NCBI GenBank assembly: GCA_012798865.1
Contig: JAAZMK010000066.1
Coordinates: forward strand, 1-26,529
DNA length: 26,529 nucleotides
DNA from: Clostridiaceae bacterium
GTDB lineage: Bacteria; Bacillota; Clostridia; Saccharofermentanales; DTU023
Direction: 5' to 3'
Under the pieces are notes generated by a model. That model made no database searches and had not been told where the DNA came from. It saw only the letters and a list, made by a program, of their open reading frames with translations. Both the position numbers and the translations under genes were made by a program. This document shows positions 7,051 to 13,673 of this stretch, piece after piece; position 1 is the stretch's first letter, and each line of letters starts with the position of its first letter.

Positions 7051-8094
7051 ATGTCTGACACGAAGATTCGACTTACAGAGTTGACCAAAGCAGGCGGTTG
7101 AGGTTCGAAAATAGGGCCGGCGGTCCTATCGGAACTTCTGTCCGGATTGCCCAAAGTGGTAGACGAACGCCTTCTTGTCGGTTACGACTCTAGTGATGAT
7201 GCTGCCGTCTATATCGCATCGGAAGAAATCGCGATTATTCAGACACTTGACTTCTTCCCTCCTGTCGTCGACGACCCGTACGATTTCGGTCGTATCGCGG
7301 CCGCGAATGCGATCAGCGATGTGTATGCGATGGGTGCCACCCCGAAGATAGCATTGAACCTGCTTTGCTTCTCGAATTGCCTCAGCTTGGCTGTTGTACG
7401 CAAAATACTCGAGGGCGGCGCGGATAAATGCATGGAAGCCGGCGCCATTATCGCCGGAGGGCATAGCATCGAGGACGAGGAAGTTAAGTACGGACTATCG
7501 GTGATGGGGCTTTGTCATCCTGACAAAATCAGGCGCAACGACACACCGCGGCACGGAGACGTGCTCGTTCTGACGAAACCACTCGGAACCGGCGCACTGT
7601 CAACGGGAGCGAAAGTCGATCTCATCGAACCTGAAAGCGAACGCTTAATGGTCGAGACAATGGCGAGACTCAACAAGAACGCTTGTGAAGCATCTCTCGA
7701 GCTGGATGTTTCCGCGTCAACCGACATCACGGGATTCGGCTTGATGGGACACGCATCGGAGATGGCGGGGAATGACAATCAAACAACACTAGTTTTTGAG
7801 AGTCAGCTGATCCCACTTCTTCCACAGGCGATTGAAATGGCAACCGACGGCATTCTCCCGGCTGGAGCCTACCGCAACCGTCATTTCATCGGGGATCGTG
7901 CGTCTTTCGCAAGCGATGTGCCTCTCGAAATCTCGGACTTGGTGTTTGATCCGCAGACTTCCGGCGGCCTGCTTCTCGCCATGCGAGAAGAGGACGTTGA
8001 ACCGTACAGAGACGCGATGCGCGCGCTGGGCGAAGAAGCTTGGCGAGTCGGCAGAGTCCTCCCCTGGGAAGGCGCCCCAATCAAGGTCATCTGA
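7051..8094 (+). CDS. selD: Selenide, water dikinase SelD, a selenoprotein (Sec17 encoded by TGA)
   Basis: SelD makes selenophosphate from selenide and ATP, the selenium donor for selenocysteine and other selenium cofactors. Starting at the ATG at 7051 (ribosome binding site AAGGAGGTG, six bases away), the frame reads MSDTKIRLTELTKAGG, then TGA at 7099-7101, then GSKIGP, and continues open to 8094: 347 residues with Sec at 17. The alignment with E. coli SelD (IRLTQYSHGAGCGCKISP) puts Sec at the catalytic Cys17, with Lys20 conserved. Further matches include SSDDAAVY, DPYDFGRIAAANAISD, AGGHSIEDEE, DITGFGLMGH and DPQTSGGLLLA. A SECIS hairpin begins at the TGA. A gene caller ignoring Sec would start it wrongly at 7147. 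It is the first gene of the selenium run. Confidence 0.97.
7099..7138 (+). promoter_or_regulatory. SECIS element directing Sec insertion in selD
   Basis: Beginning inside the TGA, GAGGTTC (7100-7106) pairs with GAACTTC (7132-7138). After a small internal loop (GAAA / CG), ATAGGGCC (7111-7118) pairs with GGTCCTAT (7122-7129) around a GGC apical loop (7119-7121). The loop starts 17 nt after the TGA, in the range used by bacterial SECIS elements bound by SelB. The stems contain G-U wobbles but no mismatches. Confidence 0.85.
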
Positions 8095-8158
8095 TCGGTC
8101 ATCCGGATACGCCCCTATTTCACCTAACGAATAACGAACCAACGAACTGCTATTGGTC

Positions 8159-8178
8159 AAGGATCACACGCGATCCTT
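8159..8178 (+). other. Hairpin between selD and the yedE-like gene
   Basis: AAGGATC (8159-8165) and GATCCTT (8172-8178) form a perfect 7-bp stem with a 6-nt loop. No T-run follows, so it is not a standard terminator. The rest of the 231-bp gap (8095-8325) holds no gene or clear promoter. Confidence 0.5.
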
Positions 8179-8325
8179 CGCCAATTTCTCGTGCGTCCGC
8201 CAGAGCCGGCGCGTTGAGCGATTGTGAGGGCGCCCATGCGTTTTCGATGAAGCGATCGCGATCAACAAAAGTGACGTCAAATACAAAGTTCGGACAGTCA
8301 CTAATACAAGAAACAAGGAGATCAT

Positions 8326-9417
8326 ATGAAAAAGAAAAATCTTATTGCCGTCATCGTGACAGGCGTCCTGGTCGGTTTCGCGGGCGTCTTCCTGATGATC
8401 AAAGGCAACCCCGGTAACATGGGCTTCTGTATCGCCTGCTTCCTGCGCGATATTGCCGGTGCGCTCAAGCTGCACACCGCGCCCGTTGTTCAGTACGCAA
8501 GACCTGAAGTCATCGGAATCATCTTCGGATCGTTCCTGATTTCACTCATCACCCGCGAGTTCCGCGCTCGCGGCGGCTCATCGCCGTTGACCCGTTTCTT
8601 CCTCGGGTTCATGGTCATGATCGGCGCGCTCGTCTTCCTCGGATGTCCGCTTCGCATGGTTCTGCGTATGGCGGCAGGTGACCTGAACGCTTGGATCGCC
8701 CTCATCGGCTTCGTCATTGGAGTCTTTATCGGGACGCTGTTCCTGCGTAACGGCTTCTCGCTCGGCAGGACATATGCGAAAAACCCCCTCGAGGGCGCGA
8801 TCGTTCCCGTGCTGCAAATCCCGCTTTTCATCATGCTGTTGGTTGCGTCACCGCTGCTCGCGTTCTCTGAGAAGGGACCCGGTTCTATGCATGCCAACAT
8901 CTGGCTCGCGCTCATCCTTTCGCTCGCCGTCGGCGTGATTGGTCAGCGCTCACGTATCTGTATGGCGGGCGGCTTCCGCGATGTCTTCATGATCAAGGAA
9001 TTCCACCTTTTCTGGGGAAACATCGCGATCTTGGTCGTTGCACTCGTCTACAACCTCATCAATTCGAGCTTCAAGCTCAGCATCGCAGGTCAACCCATCG
9101 CTCACGACGAGTGGCTCTGGAATATCCTCGGCATGCTCATTGTCGGACTCGGATCGGTTCTGCTCGGCGGGTGTCCGATGCGTCAACTCATCCTTGCGGG
9201 AACAGGCAATACTGACTCCGGCATCGCGGTTCTCGGACTCGTCGCCGGTGCGGCGTTCGCACACAACTTCGGCTTGGCTTCAGGCGGCGTGAGTATTGTC
9301 GACGGAGTCAGAACAGGCGGGACCACAGCAAATGGACGCATCGCCGCCATCGTCTGCATCGTCGTGATGCTTATTATCGGCTTTGCGTACTCGAAAAAGG
9401 CAGCAAAAAGCAAATAG
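8326..9417 (+). CDS. yedE: YedE-family putative selenium transporter
   Basis: This 363-residue polytopic membrane protein has about ten hydrophobic segments. It carries the paired motifs of the YeeE/YedE family: GFCIACFLRD (C35, C38), LGCPLRM (C107), SRICMAGGFRD (C212) and GGCPMRQ (C283). The family moves sulfur-containing ions. Members next to selD, often with YedF, form a subgroup proposed to import selenium compounds, and the context here (selD upstream, TusA-like, DUF3343 and selA downstream) supports that. The conserved Cys residues probably relay the substrate. The ribosome binding site AAGGAG lies six bases before the ATG. The exact substrate (selenite, selenide or a thiol adduct) cannot be told from sequence. 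Confidence 0.88.
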   Translation: MKKKNLIAVIVTGVLVGFAGVFLMIKGNPGNMGFCIACFLRDIAGALKLHTAPVVQYARPEVIGIIFGSFLISLITREFRARGGSSPLTRFFLGFMVMIGALVFLGCPLRMVLRMAAGDLNAWIALIGFVIGVFIGTLFLRNGFSLGRTYAKNPLEGAIVPVLQIPLFIMLLVASPLLAFSEKGPGSMHANIWLALILSLAVGVIGQRSRICMAGGFRDVFMIKEFHLFWGNIAILVVALVYNLINSSFKLSIAGQPIAHDEWLWNILGMLIVGLGSVLLGGCPMRQLILAGTGNTDSGIAVLGLVAGAAFAHNFGLASGGVSIVDGVRTGGTTANGRIAAIVCIVVMLIIGFAYSKKAAKSK

Positions 9418-9436
9418 TCCTAAGAATGGTCGACTT

Positions 9437-9480
9437 GTTCGTTGCCGATGATCGACATTCTGTTCATCGGCAAAGCGAAC
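9437..9480 (+). other. Strong hairpin between yedE and the tusA-like gene
   Basis: TTGCCGATGA (9442-9451) pairs perfectly with TCATCGGCAA (9464-9473). GTTCG (9437-9441) continues the stem with CGAAC (9476-9480) past a 2-nt AG bulge, giving 15 bp around a 12-nt loop. No T-run follows. It could be an RNA-processing or stabilising structure, or an attenuator. Confidence 0.6.
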
Positions 9481-9552
9481 AGAACGAAACAAAGTGTAAT
9501 CCAGTAACAAAAAGCGTGTGACGCACACTACAAAGAAAGTGAGATATTCAAT

Positions 9553-9759
9553 ATGAAAACAGTTGATACAAGAGGACTGTCCTGCCCGGAGCCGGTACTC
9601 CTCGTAAGAAAGGCGATCATGGAAGGCGAGTATCCTTTTGTTGTACTCGTCGACGATGCGACACCCTACGAAAACATCCGTCGATACGCCACAAACAACG
9701 GTCATAAGTTTGAGGTTGTTGAAGAGGACGGAGAATACAAATTTACGTTCACCGAGTAA
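9553..9759 (+). CDS. TusA/SirA-family sulfur (selenium) carrier, short YedF-like
   Basis: This 68-residue single-domain protein opens with DTRGLSCPEPVLLVRKA, the TusA/SirA signature. C11 in the CPxP motif is the persulfide- or perselenide-carrying residue. TusA proteins pass sulfur between enzymes. The relative YedF in selenium loci has this domain plus a C-terminal DsrE-like half, which is absent here, so this is a minimal version. Lying between yedE and DUF3343 suggests a selenium relay from transporter to SelD; that is inference. The ribosome binding site is modest (AAAGTGAG). The gene is flanked on both sides by strong intergenic hairpins. Confidence 0.85.
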   Translation: MKTVDTRGLSCPEPVLLVRKAIMEGEYPFVVLVDDATPYENIRRYATNNGHKFEVVEEDGEYKFTFTE

Positions 9760-9778
9760 ACGCGTTTGTAAGTGACGA

Positions 9779-9815
9779 GGTCGCCGGCGGTTTTTCACCT
9801 CTTCCGTCGGCGACC
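9779..9815 (+). other. Strong GC-rich hairpin between the tusA-like and DUF3343 genes
   Basis: GGTCGCCGGCGG (9779-9790) pairs with CCGTCGGCGACC (9804-9815) over 12 bp with a single G-U wobble. The 13-nt loop starts with TTTTT. No T-run follows the stem, so termination on the plus strand is unlikely. Confidence 0.6.
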
Positions 9816-9847
9816 GCTACACGCGAAGTAGAGAGAAAAGGCTCACT

Positions 9848-10087
9848 ATGGAATATGTTGCGACATTTCACACACACTACGGCGCCCTTTCCTTCCTGAG
9901 GCGCATACGCGATCTCGGAGATGAGAAAGCGATGATGATTCCCGCTCCGCGCAAATTATCCGTCTCGTGCGGTTCAGCCGTTTGCTTCACCCTTGATTTT
10001 GACGAAGATGCCATGGTCGACGATGACACGGAAGGCGTCTACCGCGTTGAAGGCGATGACTACATTGAGCTTTTCGCCAATCACTAA
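9848..10087 (+). CDS. DUF3343 putative Se/S carrier protein
   Basis: This 79-residue protein matches DUF3343 (putative Se/S carrier-like): an N-terminal FHTHYGALSFLRRI stretch followed by PAPRKLSVSCGSAVCF (34-47), with C41 and C46 as the conserved reactive cysteines. The family occurs with selenium-trait genes such as yedF, selD and the SDMH genes, and is thought to bind selenium or sulfur, although direct biochemistry is sparse. The acidic C-terminal tail (DEDAMVDDDTEGVYRVEGDD) is unremarkable. Its place between the TusA-like gene and selA supports a carrier role. AAAAGG lies six bases before the ATG. Confidence 0.85.
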   Translation: MEYVATFHTHYGALSFLRRIRDLGDEKAMMIPAPRKLSVSCGSAVCFTLDFDEDAMVDDDTEGVYRVEGDDYIELFANH

Positions 10088-10104
10088 AAAGAACTCCCCT
10101 TATT

Positions 10105-10113
10105 TGTTATGAT
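10105..10113 (+). promoter_or_regulatory. Possible extended -10 promoter for selA-selB
   Basis: TGTTATGAT matches an extended -10 (TGn then TATGAT). No clear -35 lies upstream. Transcription would start near 10120 and give a roughly 130-nt leader that contains the folded region at 10165-10226. Confidence 0.4.
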
Positions 10114-10164
10114 AAGTTAAATCGGAGCGGACTCTTGGAGTACCGATGGCGCATGAAATCTAGT

Positions 10165-10226
10165 TCGGAAAACGGTTCAGTGGCAAACGCTGTTCGTTTG
10201 TCTTCCGAGGCAAATGACCTGAACCG
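10165..10226 (+). promoter_or_regulatory. Structured RNA leader upstream of selA
   Basis: CGGTTCAG (10173-10180) pairs perfectly with CTGAACCG (10219-10226). Nested inside, GGCAAACG (10182-10189) pairs with CGTTTGTC (10195-10202) around a CTGTT loop, with one G-U pair. In addition TCGGAA (10165-10170) can pair with TTCCGA (10203-10208), which crosses the outer stem and so would form either a pseudoknot or an alternative fold. The structure ends 24 bp before the selA ATG. The arrangement suggests regulation, but no known riboswitch is recognised. Confidence 0.55.
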
Positions 10227-10250
10227 ACAGCATAAAAGAGGTCTATCGAT

Positions 10251-11690
10251 ATGACAATCACAAATCCTCGCGATTTACCAAAAATAGATGAGTTTATCGG
10301 CGACGAGTGTTTCGCCGAAGCGATTGAGACGTTCGGGTATATGCCGACGATCAAAACCGCGCGGGCGGTCATCGATGAGGCGCGCTCAACCCTTTTGAAT
10401 CAAGGCGAATGTAACGCGACCTGTCATCCGAGCACGAAAGAGACGCCTTTGACGTGCGAACTTCTCACACAGCGCGTGTTGGAAAGACTCGCGCGCGATG
10501 CGAAACCGGGAATTCGACCCGTCATCAACGCGACAGGTGTCATCTTGCATACGAATCTCGGCAGGGCGCCTTTTTCCAAGAAAGTCGCTGATGCTGTCTA
10601 TGAGGTCGCATCGACTTACAGCTCGCTTGAATACGACTTCGAACAAAAGTCACGCGGCCACAGAAATACACACGTCGAAAAATTGCTCTGCGAGCTGCTC
10701 GGCGTCGAGGCGGCGATCGTCGTAAACAATAACGCGGCAGGCGTTATGCTCGTTCTCTCGACATTGGCGCGCGACCGAGAAGTCATTGTCTCGCGCGGCG
10801 AACTCGTGGAGATAGGCGGTTCATTCAGAATCCCTGAAATCATGGAAGAGAGCCGGGCGGTCCTTCGCGGCGTCGGGACAACGAATCGGACGCATTTGCA
10901 CGATTATGAACGTGTTTTGACCGACGAGACTGCAGCCCTTTTGCGAGTTCATACAAGCAATTTCCGCCTGATCGGCTTTACGAAAAGCGTCTCGACGAAA
11001 GAACTGGCGAACTTGGCGCACGAACACGACTTGCCATTAATCTATGACCTCGGAAGCGGTTGCCTATCTCCGCAACTCGCCGCCTTGCTCACCGATGAGC
11101 CTACCGTCGCCTCCGCCATCGAGGACGGTGTCGACGTGATCTGCTTCTCCGGCGACAAATTGCTCGGCGGTCCTCAAGCCGGCATCATCGTCGGCAAAGA
11201 GCGTTATATCTCCGCTATGCGGGAGCATCCGCTTCTCAGGGCATTCCGCTGCGACAAAATGACCCTTGTGGCTTTAGAATATACGTTGCGCCTCTATTTT
11301 GACGATGAGATGGCGCGTCGGCACGTACCGATCCTTTCCATGGCGCTCGTCGAACCCGAGGAACTGAAGCGTCGCACGGAGCTTTTCGCTGACAAGTTAA
11401 GAATGCATGACATACAGGCGACCGTCGAGCCATCCAGCATGGTGATGGGAGGTGGGACGGCGCCGGAATTGTATCTCGAGTCTTGGGCATGCGTGATTGA
11501 TCCCGCTCTTCACAAGGGCGCCCCCTCGCCTTCAGTCATCGATTCCAATCTTCGCGCGTCCTCACGACCCGTTATTTGTCGCCTCATTCAGGATAGGTTA
11601 TTCTTTGATTTAAGAACGGTTCGATGCGACGAAGAGGATTTGCTCATTGATAATTTGCTCCACGCAATGAAAACCGAATCCCGGTCATAA
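10251..11690 (+). CDS. selA: L-seryl-tRNA(Sec) selenium transferase SelA
   Basis: SelA is a PLP enzyme that converts seryl-tRNA(Sec) to selenocysteyl-tRNA(Sec) using selenophosphate from SelD. The 479-residue product is of normal family length. It has INATGVILHTNLGRAP (92-107), a QKSRGHRNTHVEKLLCELLG stretch, and the PLP-lysine motif CFSGDKLLGGPQAG with K303 (E. coli K295). The N-terminal helical domain that binds tRNA(Sec) is present. The ribosome binding site AGAGGT lies eight bases before the ATG at 10251. selB follows after 74 bp, the usual selAB order. A structured leader precedes it. Confidence 0.97.
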   Translation: MTITNPRDLPKIDEFIGDECFAEAIETFGYMPTIKTARAVIDEARSTLLNQGECNATCHPSTKETPLTCELLTQRVLERLARDAKPGIRPVINATGVILHTNLGRAPFSKKVADAVYEVASTYSSLEYDFEQKSRGHRNTHVEKLLCELLGVEAAIVVNNNAAGVMLVLSTLARDREVIVSRGELVEIGGSFRIPEIMEESRAVLRGVGTTNRTHLHDYERVLTDETAALLRVHTSNFRLIGFTKSVSTKELANLAHEHDLPLIYDLGSGCLSPQLAALLTDEPTVASAIEDGVDVICFSGDKLLGGPQAGIIVGKERYISAMREHPLLRAFRCDKMTLVALEYTLRLYFDDEMARRHVPILSMALVEPEELKRRTELFADKLRMHDIQATVEPSSMVMGGGTAPELYLESWACVIDPALHKGAPSPSVIDSNLRASSRPVICRLIQDRLFFDLRTVRCDEEDLLIDNLLHAMKTESRS

Positions 11691-11764
11691 TCGGACTCTC
11701 GATGAAGAGAACTTTGCACTTGCATAACATGTCGCACCCGAGCACTTGGATACGGAGATAAACT

Positions 11765-13660
11765 ATGAGTCATGTCATCATCGGAACCGCGGGTCATGTC
11801 GATCACGGTAAATCATCACTCATCTACGCGTTGACGAAGCGCGATCCCGACCGACTTGCCGAAGAAAAAGAGCGCGGCATCACGATTGAACTCGGTTTCA
11901 CGTGGTTGGAACATCCCGACGGAACGCGAACAGGCATCATCGACGTCCCGGGACATGAGCGTTTCGTCAGCAACATGTTGGCGGGCGCGGGCGGCATTGA
12001 TCTCGCGCTTCTCGTCGTCGCTGCCGATGAAGGCGTCATGCCGCAAACGCGCGAACATCTCGGCATTTTGTCTTTGCTCGGCATCAAGCGAGGCGTCATC
12101 GTCGTGACAAAATGCGATCTAGTGGAAGAGGACTTTATCGACCTCGTCGAAGAGGACGTCTGCGACCATGTCGCGGGTACTTTCCTTGAGGACGCGCCGA
12201 TGATCCGGACTTCCGCGACGACAGGTGAAGGCATCGAAGAATTGCGACAGACATTGTTCGATGAGGTCGACAGGATCAGTACACACAGAGACCATCTCCC
12301 TTTCAGGTTGCCGATTGACCGCGTCTTTATTCTCGACGGTTTCGGTACCATCGTCACTGGAACGCTGATTGAAGGCACCATTCAAACAGGAGACCAGGTC
12401 GAGATCTATCCGGGCAACAAAAAAGCTCGTGTGCGAAGCATTCAGATCCACGAACAACAAGAGACGGTCGCCAAGTCGGGACAGCGCGTCGCATTGGGTC
12501 TGGCAGGGTTGAAAAAAGCCGATCTCGAGCGCGGCGACGTATTGGCATATCCCGACAACCTGATGGCGACGACGCGCATTGATGTTGAATTGACCGCGCT
12601 TCAGGGCACGCGTTTTCCCGTCGCGAATAATATGCGCGTACACTTGTTCCACGGCGCACGCGAGATACTTGCGCGCGTCATCCTTTTGGACACGGATATC
12701 GTAGACCCCGGATCGACCGTCCACGCACAACTCCGCCTTGAAGAAGAAGCTTACGTTAAATACGGAGACAGGTTTGTGATTCGCTTCTATTCTCCGCTTG
12801 AGACGATCGGCGGAGGTGTCATCGTCGATCCTCTTCCCGCCAAACGGCGTCGCAGGCGACCGATCAATGAGCCGGAGTTCCGCATCATGGCGAGCGAAGA
12901 TAAAGCCGATCGCCTCGCGCTCGCCATTCTTCAGGGTGAACATCAGTTGGCGCCGCTCACCATCGCCTGTTACCGTGCGGGAATTACAACGGAGGATCGG
13001 GAAGCGCTCATTCGCCAATTGATCGCGGATGAGACCATCGTCATGTTGAACGACCGCGTCGCCATACACAGAAAAACGCTCAAGAGGCTCGGCGAAGACG
13101 CGATGGGTATTCTCGAACGCTTTCACCGCGAACGATCACTCGAGAGCGGCATGCGCCGCGAAGAGCTGCGCACGAGATTGCTCCCGCGCGCCGACATACA
13201 GCTTTCCGACCTCGTCATCGATCAGCTGGAGCGGGCAGGCTACCTTACTGTTACGTCCGGTCTCGTCGCCAAAGAAGGATTCAAAGTGACGCTGTCCGAA
13301 GTGGAGAAGGAGATCATCGAAGAGATCGAAGCGCTATTCGCCGTTGCCGGTTTTACGCCGCCGAGCACCGATGAACTCTTCAAGAAGTTCAACAAACGCG
13401 CCAACACCGAACAGATTGTCACGCTGCTCCTCAACAAAGGAACGCTTGTCCGGTTGACACCGCAGATTCTGATGCCGAAAAATCTTGTCGATGAGGCGTG
13501 GGACGTCGTTCGTACGACGATCGAGGCGGAGGGACAGATCACGTTAGGCGATTTTCGCGACAAAATCAAAGCGACACGTAAATTTGCCATCGCGCTTCTC
13601 GAATTTTTCGATAGGCAGAAGAAGACTAAACTGGTCGGAGACGCACGAGTTTTCAATTGA
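11765..13660 (+). CDS. selB: Selenocysteine-specific elongation factor SelB
   Basis: SelB is the GTPase that brings selenocysteyl-tRNA(Sec) to ribosomes paused at SECIS-marked UGA codons. The 631-residue protein has the EF-Tu-like G domain: GHVDHGKS (10-17), RGIT (38-41), DVPGH (60-64) and TKCD (115-118). Beta-barrel domains follow, then the SelB-specific C-terminal winged-helix repeats (about 370-631) that bind the SECIS loop. GGAG lies eight bases before the ATG. Length is typical. It is followed after 13 bp by addB, so the two are probably co-transcribed. Its expected RNA target is the hairpin in selD in this window. Confidence 0.97.
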   Translation: MSHVIIGTAGHVDHGKSSLIYALTKRDPDRLAEEKERGITIELGFTWLEHPDGTRTGIIDVPGHERFVSNMLAGAGGIDLALLVVAADEGVMPQTREHLGILSLLGIKRGVIVVTKCDLVEEDFIDLVEEDVCDHVAGTFLEDAPMIRTSATTGEGIEELRQTLFDEVDRISTHRDHLPFRLPIDRVFILDGFGTIVTGTLIEGTIQTGDQVEIYPGNKKARVRSIQIHEQQETVAKSGQRVALGLAGLKKADLERGDVLAYPDNLMATTRIDVELTALQGTRFPVANNMRVHLFHGAREILARVILLDTDIVDPGSTVHAQLRLEEEAYVKYGDRFVIRFYSPLETIGGGVIVDPLPAKRRRRRPINEPEFRIMASEDKADRLALAILQGEHQLAPLTIACYRAGITTEDREALIRQLIADETIVMLNDRVAIHRKTLKRLGEDAMGILERFHRERSLESGMRREELRTRLLPRADIQLSDLVIDQLERAGYLTVTSGLVAKEGFKVTLSEVEKEIIEEIEALFAVAGFTPPSTDELFKKFNKRANTEQIVTLLLNKGTLVRLTPQILMPKNLVDEAWDVVRTTIEAEGQITLGDFRDKIKATRKFAIALLEFFDRQKKTKLVGDARVFN

Positions 13661-13673
13661 TGAAAGAAAACGT

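Noticed and set aside
7126..7778. Long minus-strand open frames overlapping selD
   Set aside because: They mirror the codon bias of selD, have no ribosome binding site and show no protein family features.
13584..13673. Upstream start for addB inside selB
   Set aside because: It would overlap selB by 77 bp, with no ribosome binding site; the ATG at 13674 begins the family-like N-terminus.
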